64,000 bases of DNA from Cronobacter malonaticus LMG 23826 (GCF_001277215.2 NZ_CP013940.1:1736001-1800000); one strand, 5' to 3'. Positions 48,267 to 57,399 are shown, counted from the stretch's first letter. Numbers and translations are program-made. The notes: generated from the sequence alone by a model not told the origin.

Positions 48267-49037
48267 ATGTCAACTGCACTGATTACCGGATGCTCTTCAG
48301 GTTTTGGGCTCGTCACAGCTCAACTTTTTTTAGACAAAGGCTGGAATGTGATTGCCACCATGAGAACGCCTGACCCGACACTGTTTCCTGAAAGCGACAG
48401 GCTGACTATCCTGCCGCTGGATATTACCGCTGAAGAGAGCATCAACGAGGTGGTGCAAAAAGCGGGCGCAATTGACCTTCTGGTGAATAATGCAGGCGTC
48501 GGCGCGCCGGTCCCGGTTGAACTGACGCCGCTTGCCACCGCGCGGCAATTAATGAATACCAATGTTCTGGGCACGCTGTTATTGACTCAGGCATTTCTCC
48601 CGCTAATGAGAGAACAAAAATCAGGAGTGATCATCAATGTGTCGTCGTCGGTCACCACCAAAGCGATGCCGCTGATTGGGGTGTATCGTGCCAGTAAAGC
48701 GGCGCTGAATGCCTGGAGCGAGTCATTAGCCCTTGAGGTTCGGCCTTTTGGTATTCGCGTTCACGTGGTGTTACCGGGGCGCTCGCCTGAGACGAAGTTT
48801 GGCGAAAATGCCCGCGCGTTTTTTGGCGGGCGGGACGATCCGGCGTATGGAAAAATGGTGGATGAGTTTATCCGCATGGCAGGTGATGCCGGCTCGCCCG
48901 TGACGCATGCCGATGATGTGGCGAACGCCATTTTTGCCGTAGCTCGGGATCAAAACGCACCGCTGTACACCGCGGCGGGTGAAGATGCCCGGCAATTTCT
49001 TACAGAAGCGCAGCAACATTCCCCGTTTGCTTACTGA
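48267..49037 (+). CDS. Short-chain dehydrogenase/reductase
   Basis: A 256-residue classical SDR. The cofactor motif is TGCSSGFGLVTAQLF (residues 7-21), followed by NNAG (about 76-79), the catalytic Ser in NVSSSVTT and YRASK (Tyr-x-x-x-Lys, about 145-149). The residues after the second beta strand (IATMRTPD) include an Arg, which often goes with NADPH. The substrate is unknown. It is divergent from an AraC regulator, a common regulator-oxidoreductase pairing. A GAGAGGAT ribosome site precedes ATG 48267. Confidence 0.9.
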   Translation: MSTALITGCSSGFGLVTAQLFLDKGWNVIATMRTPDPTLFPESDRLTILPLDITAEESINEVVQKAGAIDLLVNNAGVGAPVPVELTPLATARQLMNTNVLGTLLLTQAFLPLMREQKSGVIINVSSSVTTKAMPLIGVYRASKAALNAWSESLALEVRPFGIRVHVVLPGRSPETKFGENARAFFGGRDDPAYGKMVDEFIRMAGDAGSPVTHADDVANAIFAVARDQNAPLYTAAGEDARQFLTEAQQHSPFAY

Positions 49038-49057
49038 GAACCTGTAAGTCACTACAT

Positions 49058-49082
49058 GGCGGATAAGCGAAGCGCATCCACC
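49058..49082. repeat. Degenerate copy of the short palindromic repeat
   Basis: GGCGGATAAGCGAAGCGCATCCACC-type unit with arms GGCGGAT and ATCCACC, missing the GTAGGG lead-in. It lies 20 bp after the SDR stop and belongs to the family at 16.6 and 23.5 kb. Confidence 0.7.
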
Positions 49083-49234
49083 AAAAGCAGATGACGCGAA
49101 ATACGATTTTTCTGTCGCTCGGCTCGAACCTTCGTCGACGCTTCTCATCCTTCCCCGGTCCATGACATATGTAAGATGGGAGAGTGCATGAGTCTGGGGA
49201 GATATTTGAAGGAGATGGTGGTGGGGGAAGGATT

Positions 49235-49302
49235 ATTCGTCGCTTCGCTCCTCACCCTTCGGGCCGTTGCCTGCGGCAACGTTGTCTCGCTGTTGCTCGA
49301 CT
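49235..49302 (-). repeat. 68-bp insert in tRNA-Tyr T-loop sequence, copy 1
   Basis: Intact tRNA sequence on the plus strand reads GGAAGGATT then CGAACCTTCG. Here exactly 68 bases separate those two halves. The insert has a perfect CGTTGCC/GGCAACG hairpin and a CCC/GGG minihairpin. Confidence 0.85.
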
Positions 49303-49411
49303 CGAACCTTCGTCGACGCTTCTCATCCTTCCCTGGTCAATAACATATGAGGCGTGGGAGAGTGAATTAGCGTGAGGAGTACTTAAAAGAGATGGTGGTG
49401 GGGGAAGGATT

Positions 49412-49479
49412 ATTCGTCGCTTCGCTCCTCACCCTTCGGGCCGTTGCCTGCGGCAACGTTGCCTCGCTGTTGCTCGACT
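49412..49479 (-). repeat. 68-bp insert in tRNA-Tyr T-loop sequence, copy 2
   Basis: The same insert at the same junction in the second 177-bp unit, with one base different from copy 1. Confidence 0.85.
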
Positions 49480-49569
49480 CGAACCTTCGTCGAAGCTTCT
49501 CATCCTTCCCTGGTCAATAACATATGATGCGTGGGAGAGTGAATTAGCGTGAGGAGTACTTAAAAGAGA

Positions 49570-49654
<85 letters not shown>

Positions 49655-49689
49655 AGGGGTAATTCAAATTGTAGAGGTAGTGCGTGAGA

Positions 49690-49774
<85 letters not shown>

Positions 49775-49811
49775 ACGGGGTAAAACGCTTTATTCCGCAT
49801 TATCGTAGCAT

Positions 49812-49954
49812 GGAAGGATTATTCGTCGCTTCGCGACTCACCCTTCGGGCCGTTGCCTTCGGCAACGTTCTCTCACTACGCTCGAGTCGCACCTTCGAAG
49901 TCGATGACGGCAGATTTGCAGTCAGCTCCCTGATGTACGCTCGGGAACCCCACC
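49812..49954 (-). pseudogene. Broken, chimeric first tRNA-Tyr gene with GCA anticodon
   Basis: Immediately after the operon leader, the minus strand starts GGTGGGGTTCCCGAGCG like tRNA-Tyr, then departs in the D-loop. It has an anticodon loop CTGCAAA (anticodon GCA, Cys) with one stem mismatch, and keeps the variable arm. A 67-bp insert interrupts the T-loop (49821-49887). After AATCCTTCC the acceptor 3' strand and CCA are missing. It cannot form a normal acceptor stem, so I call it a pseudogene. Confidence 0.85.
49821..49887 (-). repeat. 67-bp insert in the T-loop of the broken tRNA, copy 3
   Basis: Same element as at 49235 and 49412, in the same T-loop position. It contains CGTTGCC-TTC-GGCAACG, and its ends with flanking bases form GCGACTC (49833-49839) / GAGTCGC (49884-49890), so the whole insert can fold as one hairpin. 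Confidence 0.8.
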
Positions 49955-49997
49955 ACGGGGTAATGCTTTTTACTGGCCTGCCTCCGCTGCGGGAAGC

Positions 49998-50032
49998 GGG
50001 GCGCATAATATCAAATGTCGCGCCCCTGTAAA
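49998..50032 (-). promoter_or_regulatory. Promoter of the tyrosine tRNA operon
   Basis: On the minus strand -35 TTTACA (50027-50032), 16-bp spacer, -10 TATTAT (50005-50010), then the GC-rich discriminator GCGCCCC (49998-50004). This closely resembles the stringently controlled E. coli tyrT promoter, and the leader ending CCCCGT before the tRNA also matches. The purU end lies 80 bp upstream. Confidence 0.92.
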
Positions 50033-50111
50033 GCCTTCCGTTAGCGAATAACGATTGTTTGCGTAATTTTTGCCCGTAACGTTTTAAACCTAAACAGAAA
50101 CGGGCAATGGC

Positions 50112-50954
50112 TTACAAAATAATCGTCCGGTTGCCGTAAACAAACACGCGCTGGGCCAGTACCTGGTAGAGCGCGCGGCTGAGCACGTTTTTCTCAACGT
50201 CGCGGCCCGCGCGCATCATATCTTCCGCCGTGTAGGTATGATCCACATGAATCACGTCCTGCATAATGATCGGGCCTTCATCCAGATTGTCATTCACGTA
50301 GTGCGCGGTCGCGCCGATGATTTTCACGCCGCGCTCGTACGCCTGGTGATAAGGGCGCGCGCCAATAAACGCCGGCAGGAACGAGTGGTGAATATTAATA
50401 ATCTTGTTCGGGAAACGGGCGACGAAATCTGGCGTCAGGACGCGCATATATTTCGCGAGCACCACGTAATCCGGCTGATGGGCATCAATGGCGTCCGCCA
50501 TTTGTTTATCGTGCGCTTCGCGGGTCAGCCCTTCATGGCTCACCAGCTCAAACGGAATATCGAAACGCTCAACCAGCGGGCGCAACGTTTCGTGATTGCC
50601 GATGACTGCGGCGATATCCACATCCAGACCGCCATAATTGGCTTTCATCAGCAAATCGCCAAGGCAGTGCGCCTCTTTAGTCACCAGAATGACGATGCGG
50701 CGGCGTCCGGCCGGGTTCAGCTCGCGAACGGAGCCTGCAGGCAGCGCGCTGTCGAGATCGGCCAGCAGCGTGGCGTCATTGAAGATCCCTTCAAGCTCGG
50801 TACGCATAAAGAAGCGGCCGGTGCGGTGATCGACGAACTCATTGTTCTGTACGATGTTCAGCTCGTGCTTGTAGCAAATGTTGGTGATGCGCGCGATAAG
50901 CCCTTTCTGATCCGGGCAGATGGTGCGCAGTACTTTACGTTGTAATGCTTGCAT
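50112..50954 (-). CDS. purU: Formyltetrahydrofolate deformylase
   Basis: A 280-residue enzyme, equal to E. coli PurU. It hydrolyses 10-formyl-THF to formate and THF, balancing one-carbon pools and feeding formate to PurT. An N-terminal ACT domain (about 8-85, RKVLRTICPDQKGLIARITN) is followed by a formyl-transferase fold with NIHHSFLPAFIGARPYHQAY and GATAHYVNDNLDEGPII, including the catalytic Asn/His/Asp set. It lies between ychJ and the tRNA operon as in E. coli. Confidence 0.98.
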   Translation of the reverse strand: MQALQRKVLRTICPDQKGLIARITNICYKHELNIVQNNEFVDHRTGRFFMRTELEGIFNDATLLADLDSALPAGSVRELNPAGRRRIVILVTKEAHCLGDLLMKANYGGLDVDIAAVIGNHETLRPLVERFDIPFELVSHEGLTREAHDKQMADAIDAHQPDYVVLAKYMRVLTPDFVARFPNKIINIHHSFLPAFIGARPYHQAYERGVKIIGATAHYVNDNLDEGPIIMQDVIHVDHTYTAEDMMRAGRDVEKNVLSRALYQVLAQRVFVYGNRTIIL

Positions 50955-51005
50955 TGCAGGGGTGATCCTGTTGATGGTTTGCCAGTGTGTTGTCAGTCAG
51001 CGGTA

Positions 51006-51464
51006 TTATTGCCCGCAACACTTTTTAAATTTTTTCCCGGAGCCGCACGGGCACGGATCGTTGCGGCCGAAAACCGGACGCGTGCCGTCGATGTAGTACC
51101 AGCGGCCCTGTTCGTTGAGAAAACGCGAACGCTCAATAATCGCGCCGGATTTGCCATTTTCCTGGAAACGCGCCACAAAACTGACGTACGCTTCGCTTTC
51201 GCTATGACCCGGCGCTTCTTCAAAAATCGTCAGGCCAAGCCACTGTGTATGGGCGAAACCCGCTTCAATCTCGGTTCGAAAGCTGTCTGCATGACAGGCG
51301 GGATGCCAGGTCTTAATCAGATATTCCGCATTTTTCATCACGAAAGCGCAGTAGCGAGAGCGCATAAGCTGTGATGCAAGGGCTGCGCTCTTGTTGCCGG
51401 AAAGATAAGGCTGGCAACATAGGCTATACTCCAGAGCGCTACCGCAAGGACAAAGTTGCGACAC
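51006..51464 (-). CDS. ychJ: UPF0225 protein YchJ with two SEC-C motifs
   Basis: A 152-residue protein with a SEC-C-like zinc motif at each end ([18 protein letters not shown] and [18 protein letters not shown]) around an NTF2-like core ([20 protein letters not shown]). It matches E. coli YchJ. The function is unknown. It is 51 bp upstream of purU on the same strand and probably cotranscribed. Confidence 0.95.
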   Translation of the reverse strand: MSQLCPCGSALEYSLCCQPYLSGNKSAALASQLMRSRYCAFVMKNAEYLIKTWHPACHADSFRTEIEAGFAHTQWLGLTIFEEAPGHSESEAYVSFVARFQENGKSGAIIERSRFLNEQGRWYYIDGTRPVFGRNDPCPCGSGKKFKKCCGQ

Positions 51465-51816
51465 GATTTCTCCTTGAGGACAAAATTAAGGCGTTAAACG
51501 CCACAGCGGCACTATGTTAACCGAGCGACGGCCTTGATGCCACGCCGCCGCCAGATATGCAGACTTTTACGCCCGTGGCGTGATGCCGGGGCGAACACAC
51601 ACAGCAAGGCTTAGCCTTACACAAAGGTATAAAATAAAGTATCCACATGCTGCAGTTTATCTTTTGGTCACAGGGCACTATCACTCCCGCTTCATTGCGC
51701 CAGGCGCAAAAGCGTTATGTTTCTTCCTGTTGCGCTGACATTCTTCGGGCAATTCTGACAGGCACAGCCCGCCTGAGCATGCCAAACTTGGCAACAAGTC
51801 ATTCAGGGGGGGAGAG
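51465..51816. other. ychJ-rssB intergenic region, no gene seen
   Basis: A 352-bp divergent gap. In E. coli K-12 the patatin-like gene rssA sits here in front of rssB, and no remnant of it is visible. I found no hairpin, repeat or promoter strong enough to list apart from a GGGGGGAG ribosome site just before rssB. Confidence 0.6.
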
Positions 51817-52830
51817 ATGACGCAACCATTAGCCGGCAAACAGATCCTCATCGTTGAAGATGAAGCCGTTTTTCGTTCAATGCTTGACGCATGGCTGTCA
51901 TCACTGGGCGCGCAGACGCATCTTGCTGAAGATGGCGTTGACGCGCTGGAGAAAATGCACGACGCCGCGCCAGATCTGCTGATTTGCGATCTGGAAATGC
52001 CGCGCATGAATGGCCTGAAACTGATCGAGCGTCTGCGCAACGACGGCAATCAAACCCCGATTCTGGTGATTTCCGCGACGGACAATATGTCCGATATCGC
52101 CAAAGCGCTGCGCCTTGGCGTGCAGGACGTGCTGCTAAAACCCGTCAAAGATTTTAACCGGTTGCGTGAAACCGTTTACGCCTGCCTCTATCCCAACATG
52201 TTTAATTCGCGTGTTGAGGAAGAAGAACGCCTGTTTCAGGACTGGGACGCGCTGGTCAATAACCCTCACGCCGCCGCGAAGTTACTGAAAGAGTTACAGC
52301 CGCCGGTACAGCAGGTGATGTCGCACTGCCGCGTGAATTACCGCCAGTTAGTTGCCGCCGATGAACTTGGGCTGGTGCTGGATATTGCGCCGATTTCCGA
52401 CAACGATCTGGCGTTTTATTGTCTCGACGTGACGCGGGCGGGCGACAACGGCGTGCTCGCTGCGCTGTTATTACGCGCGCTGTTTAATGGATTACTTCAG
52501 GAACAGCTCTCGCAACAGCGTCAGCGTTTACCCGAGCTTGGGGCTTTACTTAAGCAAGTAAATCAATTGCTGCGCCAGGCAAATTTGTATGGTCAATTTC
52601 CTTTGCTGGTTGGTTATTACCACAGCGAATTAAAAAACCTCATATTAGTCTCTGCGGGCCTTAACGCGACGTTAAATACCGGAGATAACCAAATTCAGCT
52701 CAGTAATGGTGTTCCTTTGGGCACCCTGGGTAATACTTACTTAAATCAAATCAGCCAGCGCTGCGAATCCTGGCAGTGCCAGGTATGGGGCGCAGGCGGC
52801 CGCTTAAGACTCATGTTGTCTGCGGAATGA
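51817..52830 (+). CDS. rssB: Two-component adaptor RssB for RpoS degradation
   Basis: A 337-residue protein (E. coli 337). The receiver has VEDEAVFRSML, phosphoacceptor Asp58 in LLICDLEMPRMNG and the Lys in VLLKPVKDFNRL. The C-terminal part (about 145-337) is a degenerate PP2C-like phosphatase domain. RssB delivers sigma-S to ClpXP and is held off by Ira anti-adaptors in stress. It starts at ATG 51817. Its usual upstream partner rssA is absent. Codons toward the 3' end are more AT-rich than in the neighbours. Confidence 0.96.
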   Translation: MTQPLAGKQILIVEDEAVFRSMLDAWLSSLGAQTHLAEDGVDALEKMHDAAPDLLICDLEMPRMNGLKLIERLRNDGNQTPILVISATDNMSDIAKALRLGVQDVLLKPVKDFNRLRETVYACLYPNMFNSRVEEEERLFQDWDALVNNPHAAAKLLKELQPPVQQVMSHCRVNYRQLVAADELGLVLDIAPISDNDLAFYCLDVTRAGDNGVLAALLLRALFNGLLQEQLSQQRQRLPELGALLKQVNQLLRQANLYGQFPLLVGYYHSELKNLILVSAGLNATLNTGDNQIQLSNGVPLGTLGNTYLNQISQRCESWQCQVWGAGGRLRLMLSAE

Positions 52831-53031
52831 GCATTTGATTTATCTGATGCAGATAGCTTTTCCCGGCTGTCTGCACGGGTGGTAATATCGCGTCAGTTTT
52901 CTTCGTATTTGTCCTAAATTGCCATGACGCAAGGGTATTCAGACTCTTTCCCCATTTTTTAACTGATATACTCGAACGCGTTTTTAATTGACGAACAAGT
53001 GTGAAACTTGAACAGTCCAGGAGAATATTCA

Positions 53032-53940
53032 ATGGCTGCCATTAATTCGAAAGTGAAAAAAGCAGTAATCCCGGTTGCGGGATTAGGAACCAGGATGTTG
53101 CCGGCCACGAAGGCGATTCCAAAAGAGATGCTGCCGCTGGTGGATAAACCGTTAATTCAGTATGTCGTTAATGAGTGTATTGCCGCTGGCATTACTGAGA
53201 TTGTTCTGGTCACTCACTCCTCAAAAAATTCCATCGAGAACCACTTCGATACCAGCTTTGAACTTGAAGCGATGCTGGAAAAACGCGTTAAGCGCCAGCT
53301 GCTGGAAGAAGTGCAGTCCATCTGCCCGCCGCACGTGACCATCATGCAGGTGCGTCAGGGTCTCGCGAAAGGTCTGGGCCACGCGGTGATGTGCGCGCAT
53401 CCGGTTGTCGGCAACGAGCCGGTCGCGGTCATCCTGCCGGACGTTATCCTCGATGAATTTGAATCCGATCTCTCCCAGGATAACCTGGCGGAAATGATCA
53501 AACGTTTCGACGAAACAGGCCGCAGCCAGATCATGGTGGAGCCGGTAGAAGACGTTACCGCGTATGGCGTGGTGGATTGCCAGGGCGCGCAGCTGCAGCC
53601 GGGCGACAGTGTGCCGATGGTCGGCATCGTTGAGAAACCGAAAGCCGACGTGGCGCCGTCTAACCTCGCGGTAGTTGGCCGTTACGTGCTTGGCGCGGAT
53701 ATCTGGCCTCTGCTGGCGAAAACGCCTCCGGGAGCGGGCGATGAGATCCAGCTGACCGATTCCATCGCCATGCTGATGGATAAAGAAACCGTCGAGGCGT
53801 ACCACATGAAAGGCAAGAGCCACGACTGCGGCAACAAACTGGGTTACATGCAGGCCTTTGTGGAATACGGAATTCGCCACAATACGCTGGGTGAAGAGTT
53901 CAAAGCCTGGCTTAATGACACCGTCGGCGGCAAGAAGTAA
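53032..53940 (+). CDS. galU: UTP-glucose-1-phosphate uridylyltransferase
   Basis: A 302-residue protein, equal to E. coli GalU. It makes UDP-glucose from UTP and glucose-1-phosphate. The nucleotidyl-transferase signature is [20 protein letters not shown] (about 13-32), followed by [16 protein letters not shown] and [20 protein letters not shown]. The start at 53032 ([14 protein letters not shown]) has AGGAGA upstream; the frame opens at 53008. It leads a galU-ugd-epimerase set with 21- and 14-bp gaps; in E. coli K-12 galU is followed by hns. Confidence 0.98.
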   Translation: MAAINSKVKKAVIPVAGLGTRMLPATKAIPKEMLPLVDKPLIQYVVNECIAAGITEIVLVTHSSKNSIENHFDTSFELEAMLEKRVKRQLLEEVQSICPPHVTIMQVRQGLAKGLGHAVMCAHPVVGNEPVAVILPDVILDEFESDLSQDNLAEMIKRFDETGRSQIMVEPVEDVTAYGVVDCQGAQLQPGDSVPMVGIVEKPKADVAPSNLAVVGRYVLGADIWPLLAKTPPGAGDEIQLTDSIAMLMDKETVEAYHMKGKSHDCGNKLGYMQAFVEYGIRHNTLGEEFKAWLNDTVGGKK

Positions 53941-53961
53941 TTAATCACCCGGGACAACGTA

Positions 53962-55302
53962 ATGAAAGTAACCGTATTTGGTATTGGCTACGTGGGGCTG
54001 GTACAGGCCGCTGTACTGGCGGAAGTAGGGCATGACGTTATGTGCATTGACGTTGATGCCAACAAGGTAGAAAACCTGAAGAAAGGGATTATCCCGATCT
54101 ATGAGCCAGGTTTGACGCCGCTGGTGAAGAAAAACTACGAAGAAGGGCGTCTGCATTTCAGCACCGACGCCGCGGAAGGGGTAAACCACGGCGTGATGCA
54201 GTTCATCGCTGTGGGTACGCCGCCAGACGAAGACGGCTCTGCCGACCTGAAATATGTCACCGCTGTGGCGCGTACTATCGCCCAGCATATGACCAGCCAT
54301 AAAGTCGTGCTGGATAAGTCCACCGTTCCGGTGGGCACCGCCGATAAAGTGCGGCAGGTCATGAGCGAAACGCTGAAGGCGCGCGGCGCGGATTTCCCGT
54401 TCGATGTGGTTTCCAACCCGGAATTCCTCAAAGAAGGGGCGGCGGTTGCCGACTGCATGCGTCCTGAGCGTATTGTTGTGGGTACAGACAACGACGATGT
54501 GGTCGAATTGCTGCGTGAGCTCTATGAGCCGTTCAACCGCAACCACGACCGCATGATCCTGATGGATATCCGTAGCGCCGAGCTGACCAAATATGCCGCC
54601 AACTGTATGCTGGCGACTAAGATCAGTTTTATGAACGAGATCTCAAACCTGGCGGAGCGTCTGGGTGCGGATGTCGAGAAAGTGCGTCAGGGTATCGGCT
54701 CCGATTCCCGTATCGGTTACCACTTTATCTATCCTGGCTGCGGTTACGGCGGCTCCTGCTTCCCGAAAGACGTTCAGGCGCTGATCCGTACTGCTGAGCA
54801 TATCGGCTATGTGCCGCGTCTGCTGAAGGCTGTGGAAGACGTCAACAACGATCAGAAGATGAAGCTGCCAGAGTTTATTCGCCGTCATTTCGGCGAGAAT
54901 CTGGAAGGCAAAACCTTCGCGCTGTGGGGACTTTCTTTCAAACCGAATACCGACGATATGCGTGAAGCTTCCAGCCGCGTGCTGATGGAAGAGCTGTGGA
55001 AACATGGCGCAACCGTACAGGCTTACGATCCGGAAGCGATGGATGAAACCCAGCGTATTTACGGTCATCGCGCAGACCTGCGTTTAATGGGCACCAAAGA
55101 AGCGGCGCTGCAGGGCGCGGACGCGTTGATTATCTGCACCGAGTGGCAGGCATTCCGCGCGCCGGATTTTGATTTCATCAAAAATTCCCTGAAAGAACCG
55201 GTTATCTTTGATGGACGTAACCTGTATGATCCGGCAAGGCTCAGCAAACGCGGCTTTGTTTATTATGCAATCGGCCGTGGAGCATCCATTAACATTGCAT
55301 AA
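53962..55302 (+). CDS. ugd: UDP-glucose 6-dehydrogenase
   Basis: A 446-residue NAD-dependent enzyme that makes UDP-glucuronate. The N-terminal Rossmann motif is [20 protein letters not shown], the middle has [12 protein letters not shown] and [11 protein letters not shown], the catalytic Cys is in [16 protein letters not shown], and the C-terminal domain has [19 protein letters not shown]. At 446 residues it belongs to the longer class and is not the 388-residue Ugd that sits near gnd in E. coli. Together with galU and the next gene it forms a pathway unit from glucose-1-phosphate to UDP-uronic acids for capsule or lipopolysaccharide. Confidence 0.96.
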   Translation: MKVTVFGIGYVGLVQAAVLAEVGHDVMCIDVDANKVENLKKGIIPIYEPGLTPLVKKNYEEGRLHFSTDAAEGVNHGVMQFIAVGTPPDEDGSADLKYVTAVARTIAQHMTSHKVVLDKSTVPVGTADKVRQVMSETLKARGADFPFDVVSNPEFLKEGAAVADCMRPERIVVGTDNDDVVELLRELYEPFNRNHDRMILMDIRSAELTKYAANCMLATKISFMNEISNLAERLGADVEKVRQGIGSDSRIGYHFIYPGCGYGGSCFPKDVQALIRTAEHIGYVPRLLKAVEDVNNDQKMKLPEFIRRHFGENLEGKTFALWGLSFKPNTDDMREASSRVLMEELWKHGATVQAYDPEAMDETQRIYGHRADLRLMGTKEAALQGADALIICTEWQAFRAPDFDFIKNSLKEPVIFDGRNLYDPARLSKRGFVYYAIGRGASINIA

Positions 55303-55316
55303 TTAATGAGGATCGT

Positions 55317-56330
55317 ATGAAATTTCTGGTTACCGGCGCAGCAGGCTTTATTGGTTTTCACGTTAGCGAACGTCTGCTGGCAGCCGGTCACCAGGTTATC
55401 GGTATCGATAACCTGAATGATTATTATGACGTCAACCTCAAACACTCCCGCCTCAATATTCTTAAACAACACACCGCATTTCATTTCGAAAAAATTGATC
55501 TGGCCGATCGCCAGGCAATGGAAATGTTATTTACGCAGCATCAGCCACAGCGCGTCATCCATCTGGCTGCGCAGGCAGGGGTGCGTTATTCGCTGGAAAA
55601 TCCTCATGCCTATGCGGATGCCAACCTGACCGGGCATTTAAATGTGCTTGAAGGCTGCCGTCATCATAAGGTTGAGCATTTATTATACGCGTCATCAAGT
55701 TCCGTTTACGGACTGAACCGTAAAATGCCTTTCTCTACGGATGATTCGGTCGATCATCCGGTCTCTTTATATGCCGCGACGAAAAAAGCCAACGAGCTGA
55801 TGTCGCATACTTATTCGCATCTGTATGGCCTGCCGACGACGGGGCTGCGCTTTTTTACGGTATATGGCCCCTGGGGGCGTCCGGATATGGCGCTTTTTAA
55901 ATTTACCCAGGCGATTGTCAAAGGCAACAGCATTGATGTTTATAATCACGGCCAGATGCGACGCGATTTTACTTATATCGACGATATTGCTGAGGCGATT
56001 GTCCGTTTGCAGGATGTTATTCCACAGGCTGACCCGCAATGGACCGTGGAAAACGGCTCTCCGGCCACCAGTTCCGCGCCGTACCGTGTTTATAATATCG
56101 GCAACAGCTCTCCCGTTGCGCTAATGGATTATATTTCCGCACTGGAAAAAGCGCTGGGTAAAGAAGCGCAGAAAAATATGCTGCCGATGCAGCCGGGCGA
56201 CGTACTTGAAACGAGCGCTGATACGTCAGCGCTTTATAAGGTGATTGGGTTCAAGCCGCAGACCTCGGTAGAAGAGGGCGTTAAACGCTTTGTAGAGTGG
56301 TATAAAGCGTTTTATAACGTAGCAGGCTGA
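55317..56330 (+). CDS. NAD-dependent nucleotide-sugar epimerase, probable UDP-glucuronate 4-epimerase
   Basis: A 337-residue extended SDR. The NAD motif is VTGAAGFIGFHVSERLL (residues 5-21), followed by the LAAQAGVRYSLENPHAY block, catalytic Ser in YASSSSVYG, and YAATKKANE (Tyr-x-x-x-Lys). RFFTVYGPWGRPDMALFKFT is typical of the UDP-glucuronate 4-epimerase group (CapI/Uge). It would make UDP-galacturonate from the Ugd product. Other 4-epimerase substrates cannot be ruled out. Codon use is visibly more AT-rich than in galU, which hints at a separate origin. A terminator shared with hns follows. Confidence 0.88.
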   Translation: MKFLVTGAAGFIGFHVSERLLAAGHQVIGIDNLNDYYDVNLKHSRLNILKQHTAFHFEKIDLADRQAMEMLFTQHQPQRVIHLAAQAGVRYSLENPHAYADANLTGHLNVLEGCRHHKVEHLLYASSSSVYGLNRKMPFSTDDSVDHPVSLYAATKKANELMSHTYSHLYGLPTTGLRFFTVYGPWGRPDMALFKFTQAIVKGNSIDVYNHGQMRRDFTYIDDIAEAIVRLQDVIPQADPQWTVENGSPATSSAPYRVYNIGNSSPVALMDYISALEKALGKEAQKNMLPMQPGDVLETSADTSALYKVIGFKPQTSVEEGVKRFVEWYKAFYNVAG

Positions 56331-56386
56331 CCCTCGCTGTGTAGCCGCAGAAAGCCTCTTACTTATTGTGAGGGGCCTTAAAAACA

Positions 56387-56412
56387 AAAATCCCGCCGAG
56401 GCGGGATTTTTT
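56387..56412. terminator. Bidirectional terminator between the epimerase gene and hns
   Basis: TCCCGC/GCGGGA (56391-56396 with 56401-56406) is flanked by an A-run on the left and a T-run on the right, so it can end both convergent transcripts. Confidence 0.9.
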
Positions 56413-56443
56413 ATACAGCACCAAAAGCACTGTCTGAGAGAAA

Positions 56444-56857
56444 TTAATCCTTGATCAGGAAATCGTCCAGCTGTTTACCCTGCTCGTCGATGGCTTTCTT
56501 GATCACTGCAGGGGTACGGCCCTGGCCAGTCCAGGTTTTGCTCTCGCCGTTTTCATCGGTGTAACGATATTTAGCCGGACGCGCAGCACGTTTAGCTTTA
56601 GTACCGGTTTTAGCGGCAGACATGCTGTTCAGTAATTCATTCGGATCAATACCGTCAGCGATCAGCATTTCACGGTACTGCTGTAATTTACGAGTACGTT
56701 CTTCGATTTCCGCAGCGGCGGCGCTTTCTTCTTCACGGCGCTCATTTACAACCACTTCTAATTTCTCCAGCATCTCTTCCAGAGTTTCCAGAGTACATTC
56801 TCTCGCCTGTGCACGAAGAGTACGGATGTTGTTCAGAATTTTAAGTGCTTCGCTCAT
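56444..56857 (-). CDS. hns: Nucleoid-associated protein H-NS
   Basis: A 137-residue protein, equal to E. coli H-NS. The N-terminal coiled-coil dimerisation region ([20 protein letters not shown]) is followed by a second oligomerisation helix, a linker and the C-terminal AT-hook-like domain with [20 protein letters not shown], whose QGR loop enters the minor groove. It silences AT-rich and acquired genes. Its orientation toward galU is conserved, but ugd and the epimerase intervene. Confidence 0.98.
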   Translation of the reverse strand: MSEALKILNNIRTLRAQARECTLETLEEMLEKLEVVVNERREEESAAAAEIEERTRKLQQYREMLIADGIDPNELLNSMSAAKTGTKAKRAARPAKYRYTDENGESKTWTGQGRTPAVIKKAIDEQGKQLDDFLIKD

Positions 56858-57399
56858 TGTAGTAATCTCAAACTTATAATGGGGTGGTGTGTTGAGCTAA
56901 TAATAGAGCCTTAAATTCAGTTCTGCAATAGGCCGAAATGTAAGGAAGTCAAAATATCGGATTATTTGTGCGCATTTAATAATGCGACACTTAAATTTTT
57001 CTTGAACTGACGCACAAAGTTATCGGCACAAAATGCGCTTGTCCTGCACGGCACCAGGCACCAATTCTTCAGAGAAACACCATTTTTTAAGGGATTATTA
57101 TCAGCCCGGTGAAATATCCCTCCTTTGTATTAGCGGAACCTTGAGCAGCCTTTAGCGGCCACTTATTAGAATAGCTGGCGCCAAAAGCATATTTGATTAA
57201 GCGGCTAAAATGACTGCTGTCTCCACAGTTTATCCACAATAAGAGCCATAAATGTGTTTCAAAGTGTTGGGCGTCGCTCCTTGCTATAGTCGCCATATAA
57301 GAAATATCTGCTGCGGTTCAGGGCAGCTGCATGCCAGTTGCAGAGAATATGATACACTGGCGTCAATGTACCAACACTTAAGCCAGGGTTATCGAGCAG
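56858..57399. other. hns-tdk intergenic region
   Basis: A 542-bp divergent regulatory gap that is clearly more AT-rich than its surroundings. It holds the hns upstream region, where autoregulation and Fis/cold-shock control are known in E. coli, and the tdk promoter. I see no open frame with a ribosome site and no repeat. Confidence 0.6.

Larger units (their letters stand above)
49122..49566 (-). repeat. 177-bp tandem repeats of the tyrosine tRNA operon (rtT-like)
   Basis: Two full 177-bp units (49213-49389 and 49390-49566) differ at only three positions, and a diverged partial unit lies at 49122-49212. Each full unit begins, read on the minus strand toward its end, with the last 18 or so bases of tRNA-Tyr (ATCCTTCCCCCACCACCA). 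E. coli tyrT has comparable 178-bp repeats that carry a 19-base piece of the tRNA 3' end and give rtT RNA; these are very probably homologous. Unlike what I recall of E. coli, a 68-bp insert sits inside the tRNA-derived part. Confidence 0.88.
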
